Assembly: GCA_023974075.1 (NCBI GenBank) | Contig: JAMFTG010000049.1 | Location: 624,687-688,686, forward strand | Direction of reading: 5' to 3' | Origin: Chaenocephalus aceratus | Taxonomy: Eukaryota; Chordata; Actinopteri; Perciformes; Channichthyidae | Length of the DNA stretch: 64,000 nucleotides | Part shown: in pieces, positions 11,344 to 23,706 of the stretch | How the letters are laid out: each line of letters opens with the position of its first letter | Position numbering within the stretch: the first letter of the stretch is position 1 | Position numbers and translations under genes: made by a program | Notes under the pieces: generated by a model | The model's database searches: none | Told to the model about the DNA's origin: nothing | What the model saw: the letters and a program-made list of their open reading frames with translations, nothing else

Positions 11344-12990
11344 AGTAGATGGCGCTCCGAGCTGAATAAGGGCGTCAAATGAAGGCAAGACGCCCGCCTG
11401 GCGGAAACGCTGGATTAGGAATATCTTGTGATGAAGTGCACACTGACCTGAGCTCCAGGGGCCTCCTTCTTCTCCTCCATGCTGCTCATCAGCTGTCCTG
11501 ATGAAGACCACAGAGCTGCTTCATTATTAATATAATACAAATATTTAGATATAATTCATCATAAACTGTCAGCAGTGAAGAGGAGGAATTCAAAGAGTAT
11601 ATTCAATGATATGTTCTATTTCTAGATGCTTCTATGTAGTGTTTTATCACACCACGTGCAGTGCCTTGTCTCATCTATGCTGCTGTGACGTAAACATGGT
11701 CCAAATGGATCCATGTGGTCAATGTGATGCTAAGCAGAGGAGAACATGGTAGAAAGGTCAGATAGTTATCAACGTTACATGCACATTACTTTAACCATTA
11801 CGATAACAACTTGGTTTTCTGTGTAAATTATTATTAATATAATACAAATATTTAGATATAATTCATCATAATCTGTGTAGCAACTTACATTCTAACTTAC
11901 AGCTCACAGTTTGTTCACTTTTACTTCATTAAAATGACTTTATTCACATAGAAAGTGACATTAATGGATGTTTGAACCACGGTTATAACGCTATCCGTGT
12001 GAAACTATCACTAAGTTAACACAGAAAGCAAACATTAGCTAGTGAGACTGTTTAATGTACTCCATGTATACAGTCTTTTCTGTATATTGTGTATTCTTTA
12101 GATACTCTAGTGATATGTGTCCTGTGTGTATACTTGCTGCTAATGCTTCATTTTTTATCTTATTGCATCTTTTAAATATGTTTAACTCGTGTAATGCCTG
12201 AAAACACTTCTGCTGGGACACAATCATTTCCCAGTTTAAGATAAATCATTATTTAAATAAAGTATATCTATTTATCTAATGAGCTAAACCGTCGCTTAGC
12301 TTAGCGTTAGCAGCTAACTGAAGAACCCCATTCATTTCAATGGGAAAAATGCTACGTCGCGGTGAATGGCGATGCTAATAAGCTAGTTAGCATACCTTTA
12401 AAACCATATCTATGGCAAAGAGCACCAACACAACAACTCTAACCGTCTTAAAGACAACTGGTGTAATAAATAACTAACATAAAGTCAGCTGAGCATTACA
12501 AATCAACTGTTACTCACCAGAGCAGAACTGGAATTATTGTAGCCGATAGCCGTTAGCTTTCAGACTTTAGCTGTTAGCCGGTAGCTGTTAGCCAGTAGCT
12601 GTTAGACTTTAGCTGTTAGCCGGTAGCTGTTAGCCAGTAGCTGTTAGACTTTAGCTGTTAGCTTTCAGACTGTGGCTGTTAGACTGTAGCTGTTAGACTT
12701 TAGCTGTTAGACTTTAGCTGTTAGCTTTTAGACGGTAGCTGTTAGCCTGTAGCTGTTAGACGGTAGCTGTTAGACTGTAGCTGTTAGACTTTATTTAAAG
12801 ATAGATTGAGACTATTTTTGTCGCACATTTTAAAGTTTTTTTGTGAGTTTCTTTCTTCCAAGATTATAGCTGTTGTGTTAAATAAGATAACTTCTGATTC
12901 GTGATTAACTGTAAGCTAAGAGGTGTAAATACACTTAATGAAACCTCTGCAGGTGTTTAATCCACTCACCTCTTCTTTTCTCCTTCTTCT
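11344..12990. repeat. Dispersed 1.6-kb repeat, copy A
   Basis: This segment is highly similar to 31640-33020 (copy B) and, from 11963 on, to 45797-46600 (copy C). Shared landmarks are GATGGCGCTCCGAGCTGAAT, TGTTTGAACCACGGTTATAA, GCTTAGCGTTAGCAGCTAAC and GATTCGTGATTAACTGTAAG. No protein-coding frame is conserved among the copies. It ends in a CT-rich tract before the TIR segment at 13028. Copies differ mainly in the inner minisatellite length. Confidence 0.85.
12539..12790. repeat. GTAGCTGTTAGAC minisatellite inside copy A
   Basis: Units of 12-13 bp (TAGCTGTTAGAC, TAGCTGTTAGCC) are repeated about 18 times. The same place holds only a few units in copy B (32837-32890) and copy C (46377-46432), so the array has expanded in copy A or contracted in the others. 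Confidence 0.9.
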
Positions 12991-13509
12991 TCTCTCGTTT
13001 TGGCGAGAAGGGTCGAGCTGCGGCCGCCATAGATATATATAAACACTAGATGGCTCATGGGAGATTTTCCAGCGTAGCTGACCGGCCGCCATCTTGCTAC
13101 AGTCAACAGTTACTCTGATTCGCGTTATGGTAGCTGTTGTAAGGTGAGTGATCTGCACAAAAATACTCTTAACTCACTGAAATCTTGACTGATTTACAAA
13201 CGGTTTGGTTTATTATAAACATGATTAGCATGGCTATGATACAGGATGCTTGGACATGTTGAAATTGCAGCTTTTCTTTGTGTATGTGGTTGTATTTATT
13301 AGCTGGCTAATAACAAGAGGCTGTCAGTGAGACCTAGTATTACAAAGTTGACCCAGCAACTTTCCACCAGTGGGAGAGGCAGAACTGCTCTTTCTTTTCA
13401 ACACAACTTAAGTTACACATGATTTCTTCCACGTGGTTTGGCTTGTTAAAAACATCTTGCATTATGATACAGGAATTTGCTGGCTTTGTGTTTACAGAAG
13501 TTCCTGACT

Positions 13510-16500
13510 ATGCCGGACTTGTGTGCAGCCTACGGATGCTCTAATCACCGCAGTCTGGAAACAAGAACCCGTGGGATCACCTTTCACGTGTAAGATATGA
13601 CAATATTATGACTAAAATCAGGATAATCGTTAATTACTTAGTGGATGTATGTACATTACAAGTCCTGCTACACAGGATCAGCGGGGCTATGTGAGAATAG
13701 TATTGCAAGATTGTTGTTGACCCAGCCTCTTTAGAATATGTTGTTACCATTTCTTTACACAATTATTTAATGTTTCTATTGGACACCTTTTTTATTACTC
13801 TTAGTGTGGTTGTCTTATTCTTAAAGTAGGCTATACATACATGCATACATACCAAAAATATGATAATTTCGGTGTGTGTTTTTGTCCTACTGTTACGTTC
13901 CCTTGTAGAGCTAGGGATACCAAGGGAAGTAGCGACACACCAGATAGCCGGACGAGAGAAAAAGGAGAGGAAACGGAAGGCTGAAGGAGGTTAAGTGAGG
14001 TTTTAATCCGTCAAATACGTAAGGCGGCTCACCAGCCACCCTACAACACAATGGTACAATAAACAACACAACTAGGCTGGGTTGTACACAGAGACAGGCT
14101 GCACACATGCAGCCAGACGAGAAGGAGAGAAAGAAGGGCCTCACTGCCGTCCTCCTCCGGTCCTATATGGAATCCTTGATTGCAAAGTAGGAGCACCTGG
14201 GAAGAGGCTGCACCTGGGGACAATCAGAGGGAGAGAGAGGAAAACACACACACGCCCACACCCACACACACTACGGCACGTAACACTTCCCCCCATAAAA
14301 CCAAACCAGTGTTTGGCCACAGTTACCAACAACACTCCACCGGTTGGACAGATCGTGAAGTCTCACCCGCGGGACAGTACATCGGCCACAACATTATCTG
14401 CTCCTTTCTTGTAGTTGATGACGATGTTGAAGTCTTGTGCCAACAGGGCCCAGCGCATCAACCGCTGGTTGTGGTTGAACATCTGGGACAAAAATACGGG
14501 TGGGTTGTGGTCGGTGTACACCACCACTGGCGTTGAACTGGACGTCGCCTCGCTGGCTTTCTGGAAGATACGCCAGGTTAGACTCTAAGCTCAGCATAAA
14601 CTCAGAGTTCGATAACCTACCACACTGCTGACCACCAGAGGGCACTATCAAGTCATCCTCAACCACCGACATTGCACAGGCCAGGGAAGTGGCCACGCTG
14701 GGAACAGCAGTCACCACAGTACCTTGCTGGTCTCCCTGGGAAGCTTCCCTGGCATGATAGGACTTAAGCATGTTAACATGGCACAACCTTGTTTTTCTCC
14801 TACGCTCAGGTGTGTCAATGATATAGTTGGTGTCAGACTCTTGCCTTTCAACCACATACGGACCTGAGAAACGCGCGTTGAGAGCAGATCCGGGTGTAGG
14901 CAGTAACACCAACACCTGCTCACCAGGCTGAAACTGCCGCTTAACTGCTCTCCTATCGTACCTGCCCTTCATCTTTTCCTGCGAAGAGGCAAGAGCTTCC
15001 CTTGCTAGCTTCGTCGCCTGTCGTAAATGCTCACGACACTGGGACGCAAACTTCTTCACATCAGTTTTCGGAAGGGACTCAGACACCAATTTATCCTTCA
15101 GCGTCTTTAATGGGCCACGCACATTGTGCCCAAACACTAGTTCAGCTGGGCTAAACCCAGTAGACTCCTGCTTTGCGTCACGAATAGCAAATAACACGAA
15201 GGGAACACCTCATCCCAGTCCCGGCCTGTGTCATGGCAGTATTTACCAAGCATCGATTTCAATGTCTGATGCCAACGCTCAAGTGCCCCTTGTGACTCTG
15301 GGTGGTAGGCACTAGACACTGAATGGGAAACACCCAATGACTGCAAGGTTTTTCTAAAAATCTTGGAAAGGAAATTAGTTCCCTGATCAGTCTGCACAAC
15401 CTTCGGCAACCCAAAGGTGGTAAAAAACTTGGTCAGTGCTTTAATGATGGCGGGTGCAGTGATTTTACGCAAAGGGATGGCCTCAGGGAAACGTGTCGAT
15501 ACACACATCACAGTCAACAGAAACTGGTTACCTGCCTTGGTCTTCGGCAACGGACCGACACAGTCAGCAATGATATGGTCAAAAGGCTCACCAATAGCCG
15601 GAACAGGAACAGGACACAGCGGCGCTGGAGGAACTACTTGATTTGGTTTACCCACCACCTGGCATGTGCTGCAAGTTCTACAGAAACACACTACGTCATC
15701 TTTCAATCCTGGCCAAAAAAAATGTTGAAGGATCCGGTCATAAGTCTTAGTCACACCTAAGTGACCAGACCACAGGTGCTCATGGGCTAACACCAGAACC
15801 TGCTGCCGACAACTCACAGGAACCACTACTTGATAAACACTGTTCCAATCACCACCTGAACCAACATCTGCATCACTTGATTGGTCAGCCCACCGGCGCA
15901 TCAGCACCCCGTCATCCACACAAAACAATTGTTTCTTATTGCCTTCGTTAGGGTTCTCAGCAGCGCTAAAACACTTGATCAAGGTAGGATCATCCCTTTG
16001 TGCCGTGATGAGCGCCTCATGGGTCAAAGGCATAGCCACCTCTGGAGCAATAGCGACAGGTTCTATTTCACCATCACACCCCGTTGGAGGGCCCTCCACT
16101 AATCCATCAACAGAGGTCAACCTGTCGTTAGATAGGGCAGAGACAAGCCAAGAATCGGACAAATCCACATCCTGAGCCTGCTTACGGGCCTGAGCTCTGG
16201 TCAAAACACTAACTGCAAATACCTCCGGATGAGTCAGAGCTAGGTTATCATCTACAGCACCAGGAACTGGAATGTCAACAACCTCTGGAGTAGGGTACAC
16301 TTTACCTCCAGCTATATCGTTTCCCATTATAAAATCCACACCGTCGATTGGAAACCTGGGGAGTACGGCAACCGTGAAGAAACCAGTAGCCAGTTTGGAC
16401 TGGACATGGACATTGTGGAGCGGTGCAGGCACCAACCCCATTTCAATACCTCTTACCACGGCACTTACATCACAGGCGGACTCATTACTCAAGGGCAGGG

Positions 16501-19062
16501 CACTCGCAAGAATGAACGACTGTGAGCCGCCACTGTCTCGTAACATAGTAACCTGTCGCTGATCCTCCACCTTCCCTGACAGAGAGACAAAAGCAGTAGA
16601 GATGAATGGCTTAAAACACTCATCAGGGCCCATTTTAACAGTGACCTGCCTACTAGGACACACTGTTTTAATCAAGCCCACCCCTTTTGGGTGCTTGCCA
16701 CCTGCTGCCCGCTCTCGCTTCCAAGCTGCACATCTGCTATCATGTGACCTGGGTCAAGACAAAAATAGCACGCTCTGTCTATCCTGGGACCTAACAATGG
16801 AACACTGGCACAGGGAACATCATTATCAGGAGCTCTCCGATAAGGGTCCCGCTGAGGAGGGTCCCGCTGAAAAAAACCGCTCCTGTGTATCAGCGCAAAC
16901 TCGTCTGCCAGAGCGGCAGCCTGCTGAAGGGTAGTCACTCTCTGCTCATTCAGGTAGACTACCGTACGCTCCGGTACACAGTTTTTGAACTCCTCCAACA
17001 GCATCAGCTCACATACTGAAGCGATGTCATCCGCTTTACACGCTCTACACCACCTGTCAAAGAGGACTTTCTTCTCCCTCGCGAAGTCCACGTATGTTTG
17101 GCCAGCAGCTTTCTTTATGCCGCGAAAACGCTGCCTGTAGGCCTCAGGCACCAGCTCATATGCCCTGAGAATAGCACCTTTCACCTTGTCATACTCCAAA
17201 CTATCCTCGACAGAAAGAGAAGAGCAAGCCGCTTGAGCCTTGCCGACTAGCTTGCACTGTAATAGAATAGCCCACACGTCTTCTGGCCAGTGCAGGGCCG
17301 CAGCAATGCGCTCAAAGGCACCAAAATAGACTTCCACCTCTGATTCCCGAAACACAGGGACCAAATTAATATGCCTGCTCACATCAAAGGAGGCAGCAGG
17401 ACCAGAAGGTGTAACGGCAGAATCACCCACCACAGCTGCTTGGAGCTCTAGCTGACGCATCCGGACAGCAGTGTCTGCCTCCAGCTTCCTGATCTCCAGC
17501 TCCTGCTTCCTGATCTCCAGCTCCTGCTTCCTGATCTCCAGCTCCTGCTTCCTGCTCTCCAGCTCCCTCCTGAGCTGAAACTCTCGCTCACGCTCCTCCC
17601 TCTCACACTGGAGACGAGCCATACGTACTTTTACCCTGGCATCTAATTTAGACCCCGTAGGTGAGGATCCTGCCGAAAACGAGTCAAACTGAGGTGTGGT
17701 GAAAATGTTTGCCTGTTTCGTAGCACTCTGAACCACCGCGCCAGGAGATTCCACTAAAGCAGGCCGCCTCAAAACCCCCTGTTCAACTAGTCCAGTTATC
17801 AAAGTAGCCTTGAGTTCACTTTTTACCAGAGCCGAGGAGACAGAAACATGATAATGGTCAGCAACTAACCGCAAATCAACCTTCCTGCACCCGTCTAGCT
17901 GACCCACAGTAGGACTGGCCACAAACTGCTCCAACACAAAAGCCATCTTTAGCAACGGCTACTTACAAATAGTATTATTTATTTATTTACAAACTTCCCC
18001 AGATCCTGCCTACCAAACTTTACCTACCTATCTTCTGGAGCGTGCCGGGCTCGAGGCGACTTTAAAGGCAAACATCAGCGGCGAAACCCTGAATCGCCTG
18101 CCCCCAACAGGGAATGAATCCCCACCCAGGATTACCCCGAAAATAAAAAAGGCAAAATAAAAAATGAGTACCCGAAGGAAGGACTGATTCAGTCCAGCTA
18201 GACACTCCCCTGTCTAAACTGAGGAAGCTGTTCAACAGTAAATAATATCACAGCCAATTCTACACCTATATACACTACTGCTCACCACCAAACACAATAA
18301 CACTAACCAACAACCACATACTCACTCTTTGTCTCAAAGATTGGACGAGCCCCCATGTTACGTTCCCTTGTAGAGCTAGGGATACCAAGGGAAGTAGCGA
18401 CACACCAGATAGCCGGACGAGAGAAAAAGGAGAGGAAACGGAAGGCTGAAGGAGGTTAAGTGAGGTTTTAATCCGTCAAATACGTAAGGCGGCTCACCAG
18501 CCACCCTACAACACAATGGTACAATAAACAACACAACTAGGCTGGGTTGTACACAGAGACAGGCTGCACACATGCAGCCAGACGAGAAGGAGAGAAAGAA
18601 GGGCCTCACTGCCGTCCTCCTCCGGTCCTATATGGAATCCTTGATTGTTAAGTAGGAGCACCTGGGAAGAGGCTGCACCTGGGAAGAGGCTGCACCTGGG
18701 AAGAGGCTGCACCTGGGGACAATCAGAGGGAGAGAGAGAAAAACACACACACGCCCACACCCCACACACTACGGCACGTAACACCTACCCTTAATGTTAA
18801 AGGAAAGAAGGGAGGAACATGTTGACAATAATTTATATATCTGGCTACCTTTCTCATGTTTTTAAGGTTTCCCAAAACCAAAGAGAGGAGGAGGCAGTGG
18901 GAACTCGCCCAAAGAAGGGACGGTTTTGTTTCCTGTGACAGGACACTGCTCTGCAGTGAGCACTTCAGGAGTGAGGAATTTGACCGGACAGGAGACGCAG
19001 CACTATGTTCCCCACATATGTTTATGTTTGCTCAGTCTAATAAACCCATAACATGGTTGTGA
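13510..19062 (+). CDS. THAP-domain protein, two exons split by LTR insertion
   Basis: Exon 1 (13510-13589) encodes MPDLCAAYGCSNHRSLE through GITFH; exon 2 (18867-19062) continues VFPKTKERRRQWELAQRRDG and CSEHF. The donor GTAAGA at 13590 and the acceptor TTTTTAAG before 18867 join in phase to give ITFHVFPK, the hallmark of THAP C2CH zinc fingers (Cys5, Cys10, then Cys-X2-His in LLCSEHF). These modules bind DNA. The usual C-terminal AVPTIF box is not seen: the frame ends in a short unrelated tail (PHMFMFAQSNKPITWL). Either another exon follows or the gene is truncated. The intron is about 5.3 kb because a Gypsy element sits in it; without it the intron would be about 0.4 kb. Transcription status is unknown. 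Confidence 0.7.
13891..14285 (-). repeat. LTR (3' LTR of minus-strand element)
   Basis: 395 bp, begins TGTTACGTTCCCTTG and ends CACGTAACA. It matches 18356-18783 with few differences (GATTGCAAAGTAGG here, GATTGTTAAGTAGG there). It has a single GGGAAGAGGCTGCACCT unit, where the other LTR has three. Confidence 0.95.
14286..14297 (-). promoter_or_regulatory. Polypurine tract of Gypsy element
   Basis: On the minus strand TTATGGGGGGAAG lies immediately before the 3' LTR, the expected position for the primer of plus-strand DNA synthesis. Confidence 0.75.
14363..14560 (-). pseudogene. RNase H C-terminal remnant of Gypsy pol
   Basis: The minus-strand frame reads VVYTDHNPPVFLSQMFNH, then NQRLMRWALLAQDFNIV and KGADNVVADVLSRG followed by a stop at 14363-14365. 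This is the well-known end of Ty3/Gypsy RNase H (YTDHNPL; NxRLxRW; KGxxNxxADxLSR). It is in a different frame from the integrase that precedes it, so the deletion junction near 14560 is out of frame. It shows where the lost RT/RNase H region lay: after the integrase. Confidence 0.85.
14561..16681 (-). pseudogene. Gypsy protease-integrase polyprotein segment
   Basis: The minus frame starting near 16681 has the aspartic protease motif LRDSGGSQSF near its N-terminus and FIMGNDIAGG. Integrase follows with an HHCC finger (HEHLWSGHLG, FCRTCSTCQV) and a DDE core: Asp in DHIIADCVGP, Asp in VVQTDQGTNF, Glu in HPESQGALERWHQ. A one-base shift near 15200 (DEVFPS to VLFAIRDAKQ) moves the C-terminus (GPYVVERQ, chromodomain absent) into another frame. 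The frame at 16681 also corresponds to the frame needed after the Gag finger, suggesting that Gag and Pol were once one open frame. Protease, integrase and their order are clear; activity is lost. Confidence 0.85.
16672..17946 (-). pseudogene. Gypsy Gag with CCHC knuckle, frame-shifted at its end
   Basis: I choose ATG at 17946 (MAFVLEQF) as the start. Residues about 130-165 form a coiled coil built from a repeated ELEIRKQ heptad-like unit, encoded by a short tandem repeat at 17480-17570. A capsid-like helical region follows (VYFGAFERIAAALHWPED, CSSLSVEDSLEYDKVK, EAYRQRFRGIKKAAGQTY), similar to SCAN-type Gag domains. The zinc knuckle reads CYFCLDPGHMIAD but the fourth Cys is lost because one base is missing near 16738; in the next frame Cys follows and the frame runs into protease. 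Without that lesion Gag-Pol would be a single polyprotein, which is inference. Confidence 0.85.
18343..18355 (-). promoter_or_regulatory. Primer binding site, tRNA-Pro type
   Basis: Directly after the 5' LTR the minus strand reads TGGGGGCTCGTCC. This equals the first 13 bases of the tRNA-Pro primer binding site known from murine leukaemia-type elements. The following five bases diverge. Confidence 0.75.
18356..18783 (-). repeat. LTR (5' LTR of minus-strand element)
   Basis: 428 bp, begins TGTTACG and ends GTAACA. It is longer than its partner because a 17-18 bp unit (GGGAAGAGGCTGCACCT) is present three times at 18664-18716. Confidence 0.95.
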
Positions 19063-19840
19063 AAGAATACCAAAGCTGAGGCTGGACGATGATTGATTGT
19101 TGGTGCATATATTGCATAGGGGCAATATAGGGAACAATTTAAACAGTGGATTTTGTGATATATCAGCCGGGGTGAGACAAGACAAACCATAAATGGACTA
19201 CAGAAGGACACAAAAGGACACATGGTACAGTTTATATTATTCTTGGTCTTTTTTCAATGACATATTTCAAAGGTTCTGGATTTTGTTTACAAAACTAGGA
19301 TGATATGAAGATCTCAAAAAATAGTTGTGATAAATTAGACAGCAACTGGCATGTCTGTGAGCACATTTTATGTTGGTTTGGTTCTTCTGATAAAGGTGTG
19401 AATATCTAAATAATATACCAACATATGCTATTGTCATTAGTGTGGTCCTGTTCTTAATAGCTAAGGCATTGCTAAATGAACAACTCTTGGCTTACAGAGT
19501 GTGTAACATGAGACCAATTTTATATATATAAAATATAAATGTATTTTAATTTTATAATTATTTATATTATTATTTTAAATATTAACAATATAATAAAATA
19601 AATGGAAATATATACAACGGCAAATATTTAATATAAATACCTTGTGTGTTGTGTGTGTGTATAGCTATTGCTTTATCTGATTAATGTTATTTTCATATGA
19701 AAGTCCATGATTATAAGTATGCAGTATCATAACTACATCTTTGATGTTTATAAAAAACCAAACCGTTTGAAAATGGTTGAAAATTGAGCAAGCTATGGTT
19801 ATTTAAATAGTAAACCATAATGTTATGAATGAGAGAACTC
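19063..19840. other. AT-rich tail of the THAP segment, no gene seen
   Basis: Very AT-rich around 19515-19645. No transposase exon or other coding segment could be supported. Confidence 0.5.
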
Positions 19841-20039
19841 CCTGTAACAAGATGGCGGCCAAGTGGCAACGTCGGTCTCCATTGGCCAGCAGCGCGGGTG
19901 AGTCATCTAGTGTTTATATATATCTATGGTCCTGATGACCACGTGCTGCTGCAGGCGCACCCCCCTCTCCACTGGGGGGCGATAGAGAGAGATATTGTAT
20001 ATATTAATACCATAGACTGTATATATAATACAGGTACGT

Positions 20040-20412
<373 letters not shown>

Positions 20413-21479
20413 AAGCATATAATCAGGCTGCAGCCGTTGTGTGTTTTATTTTGTGAAGGTCTCGTGGTTTCAGATCAGGACCTGGTCCAATGTGGTCAGG
20501 ATGCGAAAACAGCACTGAAATCTCCCTTGTTTGTATTTTCACAAATAGAATAAAGGTTTCTCAAATCTCAAACTGGGCTATAAAGAATCTTTAGACTCTG
20601 GGATAATCCAGTCCAGATAAATCGGCTATGCAGCGATTTAAAGAGCCTGTGACACACCCATCAATTTGAGTACATATTGTCCCCTTGAAAACCGTTACTG
20701 AACTGATTTTGGATATTTGTACTTTGATAACCATTAATCCTTCAATGTTGACCATTTTCTGGATCTTCTCGCGGATTCTTCAAGTCCCGCCAAATGATGG
20801 GTGACGTCATTGCGGGCACAGCGCTCCAGCTGCACCGTCCAGGATCCCAGCATCTGCATGTAAACCTTTATATATATTAGGGCTGTAACGATACACTAAT
20901 CTCACGATACGATACACGATATTCAGCTCACGATACGATATATATCACGATATTCAGCCAACGATACGATACGATTCGATATAATTCGATACGATATAAT
21001 TCGATACACTTACATCATTTTCTGAAAGATTTTAAAGGGACAGTGGGATTTTGGTGACATCTTGTGAGTGTTCCATTGACTTGGATTGAATTCAACTAAA
21101 AACTGAACACATCAATTATACAATAATTGACTAGACAGAGTCTACAGCTTTCAAATGCTGGACAAAATGAATCAAAAGATGTGGTGAGTATTTGTTTCAT
21201 TTATTGAAACAGTGCAAACTGTAGCTTACAAGCCATTTAAACATAAGTACATAAAGTGCAGTATCACAATGGACAATTAAAAGGTGCAGCAGGTGGCCTG
21301 TTCTGAACAGATTCTTATACAGCATTTATAGCTTAACACAGAATATGAGGTAGCCAATAATTCAAGTCACTAAGAACAACATTTAATGTCAAATGTACCT
21401 GCCAATAATTCAAGTCCCAAAGGAGTAACATTTAAGCCAAAACCACTAAACAGAAAGGCTCCTCTCGACATAACTGCAT

Positions 21480-23706
21480 CTACATTCTCTTCAGATTTTT
21501 GTTCAGGAATATAATCTGATCAACGTGGTCTGGGAGAAGTGCACTTCTCTGAGCAGTGACTATATCTCCGGCGGTAGAGAAGACCCTCTCCGAGGAGACA
21601 CTAGTGCCAGGGATGCACAGGTACCTTTTAGCAAGGTGTGACAAGAGTGGATACTCATACTGGTGCTCCTTCCACCGGACCAGATCTTCTTTCACTCCCA
21701 AGAGGTCTGCCTCCTTGGAGCGGGTCATCTGCTCCTTGGCCTGGTTCTCTTGGGTTGTGCTCCACCACCGTATCGTTCACCACCAAGAAGGGCAGCCAGT
21801 GGACAAGACGGCTTTGGATTCCTGGGTGGAGGATGCTGACCTTCAAATAAATAAACAATAAAAACACATTATTGATAGTTAATCACATTCCATAATTCCT
21901 ACTCAGAGGTTCAGACAACACAGTGTGCTTCACTGGATAACAATGGGTGATACTGACCTTGACTGCTCTCTCCTTCCTTGAATCGCACACCATCATCTAC
22001 AGTCTCTTCTTCGGATGCCATCCCCTCATCATCAGCGCTACCATTACATGTTCCTGTGCCCTCTTCGACCACACTCCAAAGGGACAACTCAATGAAATAG
22101 GTCAACATGAAATGAAATTCATGAGCTTTCACTGCAATACATCTTTTAATTGGTGTATTTAAAATCTATGCCTTTAAAACTATTAACATTATAGTATTTA
22201 TGCTTTTTAAAGAATTTTATATTTATGCATTTTAAACAGTTAACGTTGTAGGATTTATGCTTTTTAAACAATTTAATATTTATGCATTTTAAACAGTTAA
22301 CGTTGTAGGATTTGCCTTTTAAAACTTTGAACAATGTATTATTTAGGCCTATGCTTACTCTCCAGGAGATGTTACATAGGATACAAGGCCAAGGGTTAAA
22401 CCTAGCAGTACCATCACTGCCTTACCTCTGATGGCATTGGCTGATCCTGAGCCTCTGCAATCAGTCCATCATAAACTTCCTGTCTTTGCTTCTCAGTCAG
22501 GAAGGGAAGACTTTTGAATCTTGGATCCATTGCTGAACATGCATGGAGAGTTGCCCTGAGGTCGATGTACCTCTTCTGAAGATCCCCAGACATGGCAGCC
22601 TTCATCTCTTTTATGACTGCAGATTCACCTTCGATCGGTTTCAGTCCATTGATCAGTGTGTCCTGGAGGGGTGCGATGACTGACAGCGTGGGGGTCTTCT
22701 CCTTGGACATGTACTGTGTAGCCTCCTTCATGGGCTTCAGCGCGCTGACTACTTCTTCAGCTGTTGTCACGTCTGACTCAGTCAGTGTGCACAGATCCTT
22801 CTCGGGCTTCCTCGCCTCACTCGAGAGCAGGGCTGCACAGATGGAATCTTTCCAGCATGTCGTGTGCACTGTTCCACCTGTAGTTAAATAAAAGTAAGAA
22901 ACTTTATTTATAGATTTATTTAAATTTATTTATTAATGACTAAATAAATTAGTAATAAAAACAAAATAAACAATTGAAAAGTAACTACGCACAAACCTTG
23001 TAACCTCGTCCGTCATCAGCTTGTGCTCTGGTAGTTGTAGAAGCCTCTGCTTCTCTGTCAGCATGTGGTTGGCTGTGGTCCTTCGTCTGGAGAAGTTCAC
23101 AATGCGTCTCACTCTTCCCAACAGGCGTGCGACTGCTGTGATTTTGAGGGCACGTTGTGCAGCCAGATTTAGGGTGTGTGCGTAGCATTTGACCTGAAGT
23201 GTGAACGCTGCCTCCTCAGCTGCTATTATCATATTTGATGCGTTGTCAGTGACAATTACTGGATCCTTTGCTGTGGTTTCCCACTCAGCGAGGGCCTTTC
23301 TTAGATGTTCTGCCAGGTTGTGTCCGGTGTGGCTCTCGGGCATGTCCCTGGTTTGTAATACATACGTAACAAGCTCCCATTCCTTGTTAATAGAGTGGGC
23401 CGTGATGGTGACATATGCTTCAGTTGTTCGCGAGGTCCACCCGTCGCACGTCAGGGCAACTCTCTCCGCTTTGCCCAGGGCGGCTTTGACGTGCGCCTTT
23501 GTCTGAGCATACAGCCTGGGAACGCAAACCTTGGTGAGGTGTTGGCGGGTTGGAACAGGATAGCGGGGCTCCATCGCGTTCACCATGCGCCGAAAGCCTA
23601 TGTTTCCACCACGGAATAAGGTCTCAAATCCTGACAAATAAAGTAGGCAATGGACTCTGTAATCTTCTGCGACCTTGGTGAAGTAGATGGGAACGACGGC
23701 GCACAC
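21480..23706 (-). pseudogene. hAT transposase, ZBED1/ZBED4-like, three segments
   Basis: Segment 1 (23706-22933) carries GFRRMVNAMEPRYPVPTR, ALTCDGWTSRTTEAYVT, PVIVTDNASNMIIAAE and VKCYAHTLNLAAQRALK. These are the hAT RNase H-fold motifs, with Asp in CDGWTS and Asp in VTDNASN as catalytic candidates and CxxH next. Segment 2 (22869-22414) continues AEEVVSALKPMKEATQYM, EMKAAMSGDLQKRYID and CSAMDPRFKSLPFL. Segment 3 (21728-21480) has YPLLSHLAKRYLCIPGTS and SERVFSTAGDIVTAQR, the C-terminal dimerisation region with the catalytic Glu. Gaps between segments may be introns or insertions; one holds a 57-bp tandem repeat. No BED finger remains, so I call it a pseudogene. Confidence 0.75.
22170..22325. 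repeat. 57-bp tandem repeat inside hAT gene
   Basis: About 2.7 copies of an AT-rich unit (TTTTAAACAGTTAACGTTGT then AGGATTTATGC) lie between the last two transposase segments. Confidence 0.8.

Larger units (their letters stand above)
13891..18783 (-). mobile_element. Gypsy-type LTR retrotransposon, integrase-first (Gmr1-like), RT deleted
   Basis: Two LTRs begin TGTTACG and end GTAACA and are flanked by the 5-bp duplication CCTAC (13886-13890 and 18784-18788). On the minus strand the order is Gag, protease, integrase, then an RNase H remnant directly before the polypurine tract. In ordinary Ty3/Gypsy elements the integrase is last; integrase upstream of RT/RNase H is the known arrangement of the Gmr1 group. 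The RT and most of RNase H are missing: the integrase tail (SNLAYLPESQR) joins a shifted frame reading VVYTDHNPPVFLSQM. With two one-base shifts as well, the copy cannot be autonomous. High LTR similarity suggests recent insertion. Confidence 0.85.
13028..19933 (+). mobile_element. TIR-bounded segment carrying a THAP-domain gene
   Basis: The left end CCATAGATATATATAAACAC plus TAGATGGCTCA is inverted at the right end (TGAGTCATCTAG plus TGTTTATATATATCTATGG). Inside each end GGCCGCCATCTTG recurs in inverted order. Between the ends lie a two-exon THAP coding sequence and a younger Gypsy insertion. THAP domains occur in transposases of the P and Kolobok groups, so this may be a transposon derivative of one of them. 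No transposase catalytic domain is visible and no target duplication was found, so the assignment is inference. Confidence 0.5.

Noticed and set aside
13911..14335. Small frames within the LTRs
   Set aside because: Duplicated in both LTRs and not conserved as protein; they are LTR sequence.
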